Below are positions 39,001 through 54,100 of a stretch of DNA of 64,000 bases, piece after piece. The translations under genes and the position numbers were made by a program. Position 1 is the first letter of the stretch. The number at the start of each line of letters is the position of its first letter. The stretch covers positions 1-64,000 of the forward strand of contig JAJAGP010001360.1 of NCBI GenBank assembly GCA_025084515.1, written 5' to 3'. Source of the DNA: Ancistrus triradiatus. Its lineage: Eukaryota > Chordata > Actinopteri > Siluriformes > Loricariidae. The notes beneath the pieces were generated by a model. It did no database searches. It was given only the letters and a program-made list of their open reading frames with translations, and was not told where the DNA came from.

Positions 39001-42000
39001 CTGTCCAGATTGTTATCAGCGCAAAGTTCAAAAGCCAGCAACTCTGATGGTATGGGGTGTGTTAGTGCCCATGGCATGGGTAACTTGCACATCTAGAAAC
39101 GCACCATTAATGTTAAAAGGTACATATAGGATTTGGAGCAACATATGCTGCCATCCAAGCAACGTCTTTTTCAGGGACGTCCCTGCTTATTTCAGCGAGA
39201 CAATGCCAAGCCACATTCTGCATGTGTTACAACAGCATGGTTTTGTAGTAAAAGAGTGCGGGTACTACAGGATGACAATCAGGTGTAAGTGGGCACCCTG
39301 CTTTAAATAAAACAAATGGAGGAAATTCAAGACCATTGCTACCCTCCCCAGGAGTGATCAACCAACAAAGATCACTCCAAAGAGCAAGAGGTGTAATAGT
39401 TGGTGAGGTCACAAAGGACCCCAGGGTAACTTCTAAGCAACTGAAGGCCTCTCTCACATTGGCTAATGTTAATGTTCATGAGTCCACCATCAGAAGAACA
39501 CTGAACAACAATGGTGTGCATTGCATGGTTGCAAAGAGAAAGCCACTGCTCTCCAAAACGAACATTGCTGCTCATCTGCAGTTTGCTAAATATCACGTGG
39601 ACAAGCCAGAAGGCTATTGGAATAATGTTTTGTGGACAGATGAGACCAAAATAGAACTTTTTGGTTTAAAAGAAAAGCATTATGTTTGGAGAAAGGAAAA
39701 CACTGCATTCCAGCATAACAACCTTATCCCATCTCTGAAACATGGTGGTGGTAGTATCATGGTTTGGGCCTGGTTTGCTGCATCTGGGCGAGGACAGCTT
39801 TCCATCACTGATGGAACAATGAATTCTGAATTATATCAGAAGATTCTAAAGGAAAATGTTAGGACATCTGTCCATGAACTGAATCTCAAGAGAAGGTGGG
39901 TCATACAGCAACACAACAACTCTATGCACACAAGTCATTTCTACCAAAGAATGGTTAAAGAAGAATAAAGTTAATGTTTTGGAATGGGCAAGTCAAAGTC
40001 CTGACCTTAATCCAACTGAAATGTTGTAGAAGGACCTGAATGTTAGGAAACCCACCAACGTCCTAGAGTTGAAGCTGCCCTATATGTAGGATTGGACTAA
40101 AATTCAACAAGGCCATGTGCAGGACTGATCAACAGCTACAAGAAACGTTTAGTTGCAGTTATTGGTGCACAGGGGGGGTCACACTAGATACTGAAAGCAA
40201 AGGTTCACATACTTTTGCCACTCACTAATAGGTAATATTGGATCATTTTCCTCAATAAATAAATGACCAAGTATAATATTTTTTATCTCATTTCTTTAAC
40301 TGGGTTCTCTTTATTTACTTTTAGGAGTTTTAGGTAATATTTATGCAGAAATATAAAAAATACTAAAGGGTTCACAAAATTTCAAGCACCACTTTATACT
40401 TGCGTATGATAAATAGTGACTTAGTGTTGGTTTGATTAAAGTGCAAGTAGTTGAGTTTTTTTTACTACAGTCAGCTTTCATTCACAGTGAGTCATTATGA
40501 ACAAGAGTAAAGGTGACAGTGATATTGGCCAGTTTTTTGCGCAGCCTCAGGGAAAAAGAAAAGCAAGTTGATGGTAGAAGGAGAATGAGTACAAGTCAGA
40601 TGATAGAAGCATACAGTAGTACAAGAGAGGAGTCAGTGTCACAGTGTCAGATCATGACTAGTCAATATTCCATGAACATGAAAAAAGCATTATATATCAT
40701 ACTGTCTGCAATGAAACAAAAACTAAAGTACTATGTAGCAACATTATTTCTTGTCATTCATTCATTGTCTTATCCGCTTAGTCCTTGGTTGGGGTCGGGG
40801 ACACAGGACGCAGGAACAACCTTAGAAAGGCTCCCAATCCATCGTAGGGCACATACACTCACATACTAAGGGCACTTTGGGAACACCAGTTAACCTAACA
40901 CGCATGTCTTTGGACTGTGGGAGGAAACCAGAGTACCTGGAGTAAACCCATGTGGACACGGAGAGGACATGGTCACATAGGTAACTCCACATGGACCTTC
41001 TTGCTGTGAGGCAACGGAGCTACCCACTGAGCCACCACTTGCCACAAGTTTACAGATAATATTTCCTTAATCTGTTCATTCTGGAGTTTCTTGCAAGTAA
41101 ATACTGTACAAAACAACAATTTCCTAAACCTTGGTTACAATAGCTGAACTTCATATAACGTCATATAACATTGCATATATCTCTCTTTTATGGTTATGTT
41201 TGTACCTTATTAATTACTCATCTCTGCCATTAGAATACACTATAATGTATTTAATGTTTAGTTCATGGCTACAGCCTTGCTGTGTTCTTGTCATATTTAC
41301 ATAAAATAAAACAATGCACTGCAAAAGGTGCATATGAAGTTCCAAACACACTTTCCTGTTTGCAAGGATGAAGAAATAGGGCATCAGTTTTGACACTCTT
41401 TCGACATTAATATAAAACCTGACTAGACTCCTTTATTCAGACTGATGCTGAAAACTATTCTTTGATGCTGCAGCAATGATTTGAGTTGCCAGGGTTACAT
41501 GATGGGTGCATCCCTGCTGTGTGCTGATTGGCCACCACTTGCCCATAAGCATGCACAAATCGCTCAGTGGGCCTGATTGCTGCAGGACTTCCCAGCACTT
41601 TAAGCATGCATTCATTTCTATTGTTGTATTACTATCAAAAAGTTATTTTGTTATAACCTACACTTTTATAGGCTTCTTGATCAGCTGTGGATAAATACAC
41701 ATAAGGAAAAATTGAAATATTGTTTTAATCTAATAAACAATATCAGTAATCGATAAACAAAGAGAAACAAGGATCCTAAACACCAGCAAACAAAGCTGTA
41801 GGGTAATCTTAGTTTACCTCTCATTATTTTAACTCTCACTGTGTTACTCAATAAAGCCAATCACACCAAGATTTAATTTAAACTAGTCAGCCCAACCAAA
41901 AGAATGTTTTTGGGAGGTCAAGAGGTACCAGAATACCAGATGTGATTCAAGTATCACATGTACCAACGGTTGCTATAATAGGTTTTGGACAGACCACAAC

Positions 42001-44722
42001 CCTTTTTAGATGAAACAGGTTGGAGAAAATGACAAACCCCAGAAATACAATGTCAGTGTGAGCCAAACCTGGGTCTCTGAAGTTGTGTAATAACAAAATT
42101 ACCCACTGTGCCACTATACCACTATCCCTATGAACAGTGATTGCCAAAGGTATTTTTTATTGAATTGAATACAATGTTTTATTAGAAATGATTATCAGAA
42201 GATCAAATTGATTAAACTTTTCACTTAAATGTTTTGCAGAACATATAGAGTATTTTGCTAAATAGAACCATTTTTCACAATTAGTCTTAGATTCTTGGCC
42301 CCCACTGTACCTTCCTATTAATTATCTGAAACCAATAAAGTGTTATGCAATAATACTATTTTCGTGCAAGTATATGACCTCTGTCATGTCAGTCAACATC
42401 AGATGTATTCACAGCAAATACTATACCAGTAGATCAATCAGAAAGTTTTTTTTTAATCCAATCAAATACTGGTCCAGTCTTGTAGGCCAGTATCATGCCC
42501 AATTCCAATATTCACTACATAACCAATTAGAAAATGTATGTGTTTATAATTGTATCAAAATAGATTTTCAATTAATGATTGCATTGATTATAAACCTTTA
42601 AGCAGCCATGTAGGATCAGTTAAATACAATTTCACCAACTAACCTCTGGTCTGCAGTCCAAGTCCACATGCTTCATTGTGGCTGCCAGCAGTCTGTCTCA
42701 CTGAATCAGGAACCAGAATGCAGGGGTGCCAGCGGTGTGTCTGCCATCTGCCAAATCAGTAACTAGTACATTAGAGCGCTTAAAAAGCATATACTCTGTG
42801 CTTGTAAATCAGAGTGGGCACTCGGCAGGACATCAGCATTCTGGTTGGTTACTTTGGTTACCAAACAACAATTTAAAAAATGAAATGAATGGTTTGTTAT
42901 TGAATTAAATGCGTGTTCCATCATTTATTAGCTACTTCATCCCTATCAGGTTCATGATGGATTTGGAGCCAATAACAGAAATGATAAGTGCACAATTGGA
43001 ATACTGTACACCTTCGAGAAATAGTCAATGATTGCAGGATATCACGGACCTATTTAGTTTACTAATACCAAATGTTGGAAATGTAATTCTTGGAAATGTA
43101 AAAACTTTTTCTCTAAACCATTAATGTTATATCACCATTATTTAACTCCCAACATGATAGATTTATCTCTGTGTAGCCCACCTGAAAGTTGGACACAGAG
43201 TGGGTGGGTTACAGTCTCTCTCCTCAAAGAGTGTAGCAGGACATTCCTGACCACCGTTGGCTGGTCTCTGGATGATGATCCGATATCGTGATTGTTTGCT
43301 GATTGTGGCATTGACTGAGAAATAAAATTGTGATAAACGTAAGACAAAATAAATGCTGTTGCCTATTTCGGGGTTTCACTTGGTGTCAGTAAGTAATGCT
43401 AAAGTTTTTCATATGATTAAGTTCTGTGGAACTTTTGCCACTTGGTTTGATTTTACACAGCACTGTGTTGATAGTGTTCTTCATGTATTCTAGGGAATGA
43501 CTGGTGATTAGGTTTATTGCTATTTTGTCTAGATGTAAAGCCCAGTAATGTTGTACAATAAGACAATCCTAGTAATTCTACTCATGCAGCAGAGTTTTTT
43601 TATGCCAAGGATCTTACAAATCAAACAGACAAAACATATCACAATGTGACAAAATAAGCTGTATATATTAACGTAACTAGATACAGTATCTACGTTTACT
43701 TGGTGAGCAGGAGTTTGGACACTGGCTCCATTCACTGAAAGGTGTAACAATGCAGTCCTGCTTGCATGGAAGAGAACAGGAACGCATGTGGTCTGGCCGA
43801 ATGGATTCAGGACACCTAAAGAAGAAGGACAGGTATTGATATAAAAAGTGGTGGAACTGGAAACAGTTGGTTGCTAAATGCTGCACAACTGTGCTGCCCA
43901 TGAATAATCTTTCACTCAAACGTAAACAATGTTTCTTGCAAATATGACCATGGGTGTTCATCATGGCCTTCATTTCTCAAAGGTGTGGTTTATTTCCACT
44001 ATTATGAAATCAGTTTTATCCAGTGGAATACTTCTCACGTAGTCACTACCATCTGTCATGCCTTAACTGGAATGGAAATCCAAATTCATCCACGGCTTTG
44101 AGAGGATGTTGCACTCACACGTATTACCCAGCCAATGGTCTAACTTGAAAGTTAGGATAACAGATTCGCCAAACCAGCTTGCTTGCTTGCGTTCTGTCAC
44201 AGATCTTATAACAGTTTTAATGTTGTAACAATGTAATGAAGAGTATCAAATGTATCGTAGTAAAAGTATGCATTTTAATAAGGGAATGTAGTGGAGTAAA
44301 GGTGAAATTTGACAGAATTTTAAAAACTCAACTAAAGTGCAGATACCCCAAAAATATACTTAAGTACTGTAAAGAAGTATTATTTCACTGGATATAAACA
44401 TATAGGATTTGGTAAGGAACTGAATTTTTCACTTCTGTCAATTCTCGCTGGTAAACTTCACTGACCATTCAACACTTTAATTGGTGCATTTGTCTGGAAA
44501 CAACAAGTTCATGCTTAGTCATACACTTCAGGAAAATTGCAGGCTTGAAGTCAATTGTTTCCCAATAATAGACTTGTGCACTAGTTCTGAAAAGACTCGA
44601 ACAAGCACATTATGAGTTCATGTGTTCAATCTGCTTATTAATGGGCAATTGCCTTATTATTTTATTGCTATGGACCAAAACAAAATGTTCCCTTCAAAGA
44701 CGTAGTTATTTTCTGTACTAGA

Positions 44723-44758
<36 letters not shown>

Positions 44759-45101
44759 TATAAAGCTTCAAAATAGATGTAGACATTATTTTTTAGCACA
44801 AGATTAGAAAATTAGCAGAAATGAACGTTTTTGGCAACATAGTGATATATTCGTATATACTCTGGTCTTCTCATGTTTTGAGCCATTGCCAATTACTCAT
44901 GCAGAGAGTATTGCCTGCATGTCCCATTAGTAAGCAGTGCTTTCAAGAAATGGTAATTTGTCTGAAATGTGGTTTATTTTGTCAGAAAGTTTGTGTATTC
45001 TGCCTGTGAACTTGAGTTATGTGAGAGGTCATGGAGTGGAGATGCTGCACGTGCACACGAAAACCAAGCCCTAGCACACAATCTCAGATACTTATTGTAT
45101 G

Positions 45102-45177
<76 letters not shown>

Positions 45178-48100
45178 TTATATTACATTGTGGGAACCAT
45201 ATAAAAAAAAGTATAGACAAGGATAGAAAGATCTGACATTTTTTGACATTGTGGGGACATTTTGCTAGTCCACATAAGGAAAACTGCTTTTTTTACTGCA
45301 ACTTTCTTCTGAAAAACCCAGCACGGTTTGGTTTAGATTAACGAGGTTAGTTTTAGGGGTAGGGGTAAGGGTAGGTGCAGCATTAATTAGCTACAGTAAT
45401 CATTATGTCAGTGGTCGGTCCCCACAAAGATAGTGAGACATGGTCTCTGTGTGTGTGGCCTTTGTGGCCTGTAAGTAATTTCATAACTCCCTGGTCAGAA
45501 ATGACCCTAAAACAATCTTTGTACCTTGGTGATGCACATGTAAATATATAAAATATGTAAATATGTAAAAAGACAATGTTTCACTTGTTCTAATGTTATT
45601 GTCACTTTAGGAAAAATCATTTAGGGGAGTTTCTCTGCTGGTAAAGTTAGTGGCGGTCATTGTGACCGTTTTGACCGTTTTGGGTTAATTCCCAAATAAT
45701 AGCTAAATATCATTTATAGAATGATAGCTACAAATGGTTAGTATAAGCTTAATGTGTCTCATGATGGAACATTTTGAAGAGAGTACTCTGTTATATATGG
45801 TCTTCCCCTGCTTCCTCTACTTGGGTCTTGCTCTATTTACTGTGGCTTCTGTTTCCTATCCTTGCCAGTCATCATCACTTCACCCCTACATCTACTGTAT
45901 ACATATCATCATTGCTTCATGCTTTCCATTTTGAAAGGGTTTGTCCAATTCCTAGTACTGTCTTCATCCCCAAGTTTCTCTTCTCCTTTGTTGTCCTGGT
46001 AATAGCATTCACTGATTTAGCTCCCCATGTGTTTGTTTGTCACGATTTAGCATTAGCCTCAGATTCTTCATTAATTTTCTTTATTATTAAGCTTGTGTGT
46101 GTATGTGTTATGATTCTGCCAATTTCTTGTGTGTGTCTGTTTAGTAGTATTGTGACTATTAGATTAATCTTCCACACTTGTATTTACATCTATGTCTCCT
46201 CTTCTTCTACACCTGAGTATATATGTGATAAAGTGAAACAAGTCACTGTCTCTTGTGCAAACCCCTACTTACAGAATGACTCAATTATATAATTTATACT
46301 AAAGAGACAAATGATTGGCTAGTGCCCCTACCATTAACAGCAGGGATGGTTATGCTCTCTTGTGCTGTTGGTCAGAGTTGGAAATTCCTATCCATTTATC
46401 ATATGGCATATACTTTGACACCACTGACATCTTGCTGAATTAATAAGTACCTTCACTTGTACTACCCTGATGAGTTACTTTCTTGTAGTGCCTACCTTCC
46501 TGACTCCGCCTGTCCACTGTCAACTGTCCTGCAGATGACGCGACGGGTTTGAACACCAGTGCCACAGGCTTTTCTTTCCAGTTCATGTTGTTCTGTGCTG
46601 TTCTTGTTTGAAGTAGAGTCTGGAATGCAGATGCCCCATGGAAATGTCGTCCAGTAGTAGACAGTGAGTGTCTGGTTGCCACAGGATTTCCACTGCTCCA
46701 GAACAGGTGTAGACAAACATGCCTTTCCATCTGTATTAAAGGAGTATGGTCACTTACCAATTTAATCACTTTACAGTAGAACTGTGTATACACAAAGATA
46801 TTTATACTAGTTCCATCTACCTTGAATCTCACTTGGTATCAGGTACAACCATCATCTGCAGCTCATCTATTACAATCCACATACAGTCAAGTCTCATCAA
46901 TGGTAATTGAAGACTTAGGAATCCACTAACCAAATATTCCTTTTCTGCACAGCAAAAGCACTGGTGTATGTGTATTAACCTGGTGCAAGTAATCAGATGT
47001 AGCAGTGCTGAAACCCAGGGTTTTTTCCCAAGGGACCTTAATGTCAATTCTGGGTTGAGAATATCCCACCATACTTAAATATCTACTATGTTCAGACATT
47101 GACAAATGATGAAGGGTTAGAGGATGACTAACACATATTGTGCATGAAAAGATTTTGTGCAACTCTAGTTAAACGACACACACAATTTATTTTCCAAATG
47201 AATGGCTCTGGCTTAAGTGTGTATTGCACAGACCTTGATTTCATGTTCACATAGCAGGTACCATTTTCTTCTTGCTTGCAGATGATGTTTGTGTGGGCAA
47301 TGCTGCACAATGCATTACTACTCTTGTACTATCAAATTTCTCTGGCAATGATGTGAGGGTTTTGGTTTACATACTTGACCTGTCAATAACGAAGGAAAAC
47401 AGGTTTCTTACTCTTTCAGATCTGGTCTTGACTAAGGCTTGCAAGCAAGAAACATCTGTACATTTTTTGTAGACTTCTCTTGCTTGTGAGAGTCAATTAT
47501 TTTTATTTCCTTGTGTTTTTATGCATAGATGAGTTTCTAGGCTTTGTCTTGTCCTCTGTGGCCTTTTACTCAGAACTCTTCCATGAAGACCTCTTTTACA
47601 AGATTTCTCCTGACTGTTCATGGGTGTACAAGGACCCCAATGTTTTTTGCTGGTTCTGAGCTGAGAGCAGTGCTTGACTTATCTTATATTTACAGTTATG
47701 TCATTTAGCAGATGCACTTATACAGAGTGACTTACAATTGATACAATAATAATCCAAGGAATTATATTAATTTATAAGGGCTTTGCTCAAGGACCCAACA
47801 GTGGCAGCTTGGTAGAAGTAGGATTTGAACCCTGGACCTTCTGGTCCATAGTCCAGTACCTTAACTGCTAGGCCACCACAATCTGCAAATTTCAAAGACT
47901 CAAGTTTCTGTGGAAGACCACTGTGTTTTTGTCCTCAACATTGCCTGCATATTTGTGCTTGTACAAGAGCACAGCTGGAAAATTCCAGCTAGAAAGGGAC
48001 TGTTCTCATGCAGAATAATCACTTTGTATCTTGTTGCTGTATTCACTCTTGCTATGACGTAAGATTTTGAGGTTAAATACTACAACCTACCAAAGTCATG

Positions 48101-51100
48101 TCTTTTTAGAATGGTTGTCACCCTCACACAGATTTATTACCTCTACACAGCTGCTTCTGTTTCAGATAGCCAATTTAGATCAATGTGCACATAATATCAA
48201 TGATCAGTAGCACTGGTTGTTAGATTTGTATAATTATTCATAGAGCTTTATGACCACAAAGTATCTGGATCTGGAAATTGTATCTGGAAATTGCTTTGTT
48301 ACTTACCATGTTACTTTTCTTAACAACATGTAGGAATTCATTTTACATGCACACATACAAAAGAAATGTTTCTGTATCTAAAATGTGTGGTTGCCGACTG
48401 ATACACTAATGCAGAAGACCTACCACACATTATGCAAAAAATGTCTGTGCCTAAGTCTTTTGCTCAATAGTGTATGTTATTTATGCATTTTAAATAGACA
48501 GAGTGTTCTTTATATTTTTCCTCACTCAAGCAGAGAATCATACATAAGAATATGCTTGGCCTTTATTAGAATGAAATTATTGTAAACTGTAGGCTTCTTC
48601 ACACTAACTATTTTCAACATATAGCAACAAACACCAATTACTGTTGAATATATCTGTTTATCATGTCTCAGTTGCTTCCTGGACATAAAAAAAAACAGTC
48701 TAATAAGTGCTTTCAGTTTTACTCACTCACAAAAGATATGCAAATTGGTCTATCTGCATGAAATCCACCCACTGTTTTTGTGTTTGCCATTTATTATTTT
48801 GCCACAGGACAGCATATTAATTTGAATCCTCAAGCAGATAACAAAAAGTTTTTTTTCACTCTTGTCATTACATATTCAGCACTGCCTGTAATTGTCATAA
48901 ATTATAATCAAGATTAGGTTCACCCGCTGTGGCATGCACTATTTGTTTTGAGAGAGAGAGAATGAGGTATCTTACACCCTCCCGAAGGTGCGAGGATTGA
49001 GCGAGTGCGGGTCTGTTTGATGGAACAGGAGGACCAGGAGCTCCATTCTCCCATTACACAATCCTCAGGACACAGCATTTCACATGGCTTCCGGTCTGGG
49101 GGAGGATTTCCTGGACAGCTCTCAGAGGGGGCAATTTCCCCTGAGGAATGAGAAAGAATGAATACATCTGTGACAAAACTACTACAGTTTATGTGTCGCC
49201 TGTTTTTTCAGTTGCTTTGCTTTTACAAATGCTCTCAAGAGGTGAAGCCAATTTCACACATACTGTCGGTTTCACGATGATGAACAAAGATTATGTGAGG
49301 AGCAGTAAGTCTGTTAGCTACTTCTGCTGTTCTGCTTGTCATTACAATCCCCTGGAAAGCCACATCACTCCTCCTATATGCTTACAAAATAAATGTGCAA
49401 ATGGAGACCTTTTTAAAAGCTGAAGACCAATTTAAAAAATGTGCCACACATAAATGCACATTTTTTGAGCCCTGAAATTACTGTCAAACCTGTTATTTTA
49501 TAAGGGTATAATTTATTTCCTTTCCATGATGCAACCCCTAGAATTTTTTTATTCAGTTGCTGTGTTAGAGAGGACCATTCTCTTGCCCGATCGAGGAGGA
49601 GGATATCTGACATATATCAAAATGTCCCAGGGGAATAGTAATGTCTGTGCGCATTAAAACATACACACACACTGGCCTGTTTCAAATAGAGCTGCCTTGT
49701 CTGGTATCAGCTTTCTTGACATTTAAAAATAACAGGGACAGTGAAATGGGTGAAGCAGTAAAAGAACTGATACTATCTCCACATTGTTACAGTTTTTACT
49801 CTGCTTTCACACATCTTATAGTACATACCCATCCACTTGCCACTCTCATCAGCATTCAGGCAAAAGCAATGCCCTTTTCATATTCTATATCTTATAATAG
49901 AATATATAACATATCTTTACAGATGTAAAGATAAACAACACAGTTTAAGCATATACGTACAAGATCCAAAATCTTCCAGAATCCACTTTAATTACTCATT
50001 TAACAAATCTTATACTGATCCACAGAGATTCACGATGGATTGGCTCCCTGCCTAGGGTTGTTCCTGCCTTTTGCCCTGTGCCGCTGGTTAGCCATTGGTT
50101 CACCCAGGACCCTGATCAGGATTAAGTGGATAAGAAAGTGAATGAAAGTATGGACAAATTTACTAGCCCATCTCCATTAAAAAAACTGTAACACACACTG
50201 AAAGTGCATCCTATAGCCATGAATGAGTTTTTTGAACCTTTCTAGTGGATTGCAGACACTGCTCCAGGGTGCTCTCTCCCAACTGCTGCTTTGAGATGAC
50301 TTTACACATGTTGTATGGGATTGAGATCTGGACTCATAGAGGGCCACTTTAGAACAGTCCAGCACTTTGTCTTAAACCATTATTGTATGCTTTTTTCTGA
50401 ATGGCTCACGATTTCTCATCTCCATGACCATCTGACTGAGACTGGGCCCTATGTCTTTGGAAGTGTTTGGATTCATTTCATGATGACTTACACAAATTCA
50501 TGTGACACCCAGTGGCATACGCAGTAAAGTAACATCAGTGAATCTCTTCCATATTTCTCTCTAATTACTTTTTTTTTTTTAAAGTTCTCATTACCGTATT
50601 TTTCGGACCATAAGGCGCACTTAAAATCCTTTAATTTTCTCAAAAATTGACAGTGCGCCTTTAAATGCGGTGCGTCTAATGTATGAATTAATTCTGGTTG
50701 AGCCTTCTGACCTAGAACCGATTGTAGATGGTACACGGCGCTCATAAATCTGTCAAAATGTTTTAGCATGGTCTTGGTAAGTTACGAAGCTTACAGCCAC
50801 CGTAGTCAATAAACATCGCTGAGTAATATGGTATGTGCTTCAGCATTAGGGTACGTGCATTCATTCATTCATTTTCTAAGCAGATTTCAAACTCAACGCT
50901 ATCAGTCACGCAGTACAACATGGACATAGAGCAGCTGCGAGCGAATTCAACATTAACGAATCAATGATACGGAAGTGGAGGAAGCAAGAAGACGCCCTGC
51001 GCCAGGTAAAGACCAAACTGAGCTTCCGAGGGAACTTAAGAGTTTTGTTTCATTTCATGCGTCTTATAACCCAGTGCGCTTTATGTATGAAAATATACCC

Positions 51101-54100
51101 GTTAGCAGCCGATCGTTGATATTGCGTCTTATATTCCGGTGCGCTTTATGGTCCGGAAAATACGGTATGTTTTCTTTAAAAAGAACATATGTTACTTTTT
51201 CCAGAACAATGTACCTTGGCCTCATCTGTGCAAGGACATTTGAGAAGGATTTTGGCTTGGATACGTTTTTTCAATGTTATTAATATTCGCTGTGACAGCA
51301 GTGGGGTCCTTTACATTAATTTCCCTTTCATTCCAATGATGATGGGCAGTGCAAGCAGACACTTTTGTGTTCTTTCTGCTTCATTCAAAAAAAATCTTTG
51401 AATGAATCCACATTTGGAGAGTTATCTACAGTGCTATGGTCTGCAAACTTCTTGATGACGTTAACTTTTCTCTTTCTACAGTTCTAAGTGGTGCTGACAA
51501 TATTGCTCAAGCCATTTTCAGAGTTCTGTGTCAAATAAAGTCAGATTCTGATTTTCTCAGCTTTTGTGAGTTGTTCCTGAATAACAAAGCACTTTCATTT
51601 CAACAATTTTGGAAGCATTGCTGCATTATCTGGAAAAACTGCAAGGGTACCAATCTTTCTTGAAGACAGTATTGTCTTATATTACCACATAAACCATACA
51701 ATACTTATATCACCCAACAATTTCAAGTAGTATATATTTTTATTTCATTTTAATTAAAACTACTGGTGTTTAGTTTTCATTTAAATATTCTGCAAAACAT
51801 TGTGAGGAATCAGAAAAAATACACACAAGATTCTGTGACTTTAAGAATAAGAAGGATGTGACATAAATAAGTCGAGAAAGTTAATAATTCACTATACGTT
51901 CACTATGTAACCCATTCTAATTAATGATTTTTGTTAAATCATTTACATGAAGAAGTTCATGAAGCATGCAGTCACAAAATCTCTATGGACACACAGCGGC
52001 AGTAGAATGGGTTGTACATAATACATTAGGTTCTCTCAGTATGACTCTTTCATCAGGTTCCACCTTCTCAACAAGTTTGTTTGTCAACTTTCTTCCCTAC
52101 CCTCCTACAACAAAGTCCAAACTTGGCTGCTAATCACAAGCATTGGCCTTAATACCATCAAACACTTTTGAGATGATTTGGAATGCCAGCTGTGAGGCAG
52201 TGTGTTAGCACTGTATGCTCTAACAACCACGTTCCAATTTCTAGTAGAAAGACTGCTGAGGAGAGTTCATGCTGTTGTAGCAACAAATGGGAACAGGGGG
52301 TTAACACTTGATACTCATTTTCATATTTTTGGTGTAAACAAACTTTTGGCTGTACAGACAAGGGGTAATAAGATCCAGTAATAAGATATAATCAGCCTCA
52401 CAGCGTTTGATTATTGTTTAAATGCTAGATAACAATGCATAATGAATCACCCAATATGTCATATTGAACATAAATTCTGAATGGCACCTGAAAACAGTTC
52501 AGTTGACACATCATTCATCAAACAGATATGCCAAAGGAGCAAATACTTTTTAAAAGTAAGCACATCAGGACTGTTTATTGAGATAAAGACGGTGGTGTCA
52601 GCAGAGCAAAGTCTAAGGTAAGAGCGAGCTGTAACATTTACAAAAGCTCACACTTATGCAGAAATAAGGGCAATAAATCACTTTAACCAATTTCAGCAGG
52701 GTTGCTATGGGAATAGACTTTAGGTTATCTTTGCTGTTGGCCTCCAGTAACATTTACATTCACTCTTCCAAAGCATCAGCAAAGCTAATTGCTCGAATGT
52801 AATCTTTTGAGTCTATTTTGTGAGTAAGTGTTACGCTGAGACATAATATATGAATTGTTATTCAACATGAATTTGTTGCTATTCTACATTGCTGGTTACT
52901 GTTCATTGAAGTCCAAAGGGCTGTACCAAAATATGATAATATTATTAAAACATCCTGGACATGATCCCAGAATAAACCTAAAAGTAGGTGTTATTGCAAT
53001 TGTTATGTCATAAAGGACCCTATCCAAAAATAGTTGCCAAAAGTTTTAGACACTTTGACAGCCAAGGTAGATCAATGGACCCCATTCTTATCAGCTAAAT
53101 TGTGCAGCCAGATACATTATATACAGTAAGAAGGAGACTGGTCACTGGTTGAAATAAGAATAGGACATCCTGTAACGGTCATTGTGGCAACTGAAGTACA
53201 TAAGTCCTGTCTGTCATTAGAAAGAACTAAATGGCATTTTAGTAAAGGTTTCGAGACAGGGGGAATGGCAGGCCTATCATAGTTTCTCATTGACTTGGCT
53301 CTCGTTGTAGTGGAGGGATACCTGAAAAAATATTCAGGTAACCCTCCACTACAATCCGTAGTAGCCAGAATAACCTGAAAAATTTTATATTTGTTATTTT
53401 TCAGATTATACTAGTGATTCTAAATACGCATTTTAAATATTAATGTCTCTTTATACATTATGAGATATAGGTCTCTCCCCACTCAAAGAGAGGAGTCTGG
53501 TCTTGTATGGCTGGATATAACTATCCAGTGGTGTTACCAAGATGGTGGTGGAGTGAATAGACTTGAATAGACTAAACCTGCCCCTAGTAGAGGAATACAG
53601 GTACTGACAGATTAATGGACTCAGCAGCAGCAGCAGTTTTGCAGTTCTCGACCACCTCAAAACTCGTCAAATTTGGTTCTCGAAGCATTTTTACTAGAAA
53701 CAGGTCGGCTCTCGTCGTTTGTTCAGCACTCGGCACACTTGCTTAAACTAGTGTGACTTGACCCGTGCGACTTGTTTCATCCAAAACTCATTTCACAACT
53801 CATGATTCGTGATTCACGATTCAGTACACAGTGATTCAGGGATTCAGATTCACAGTAGCTCCTGCTCAGTGAAGATCTCTGCTGTGTTTATCATGTTCTT
53901 TGTTTTTACATCTATAGTACTGTATTTTAGTGCAAATAAGTCCCCAGGGGTCCTAAAATGGTTAGTATTGACAGCCAACCAAAAGGAAAACAGGAATTGA
54001 ATCCTCCAAAACACAGGCTGCAGTTAGCATTAGCAGCTATGCTAGCACCCTGAGTTCACCAATAGAGTAAGTGTTTTGCTTTCTCTTTTCAATTTCAAAC

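Larger units (their letters stand above)
34496..42643. other. thsd7b intron between exons H and I
   Basis: This 8.1-kb intron has two elements worth separate entries: a Tc1 with SINE and Gypsy in its middle (34662-37706) and a chimera of two transposons (38320-40394), followed by a repeat at 40756-41045. From 41050 to 42643 nothing was recognised. Confidence 0.75.
43816..46495. other. thsd7b intron between exons E and F
   Basis: Besides the microsatellites at 44724 and 45104 and the repeat at 45230-45460, nothing is recognised. A 172-codon open frame at 45774-46292 has no domain and is AT-rich intron in composition, so it is not called a gene. Confidence 0.65.

Noticed and set aside
45774..46292. 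172-codon open frame on the plus strand
   Set aside because: No domain, composition like the surrounding intron, high Ile/Val/Phe/Cys content typical of translated AT-rich DNA, and no splice or promoter context.
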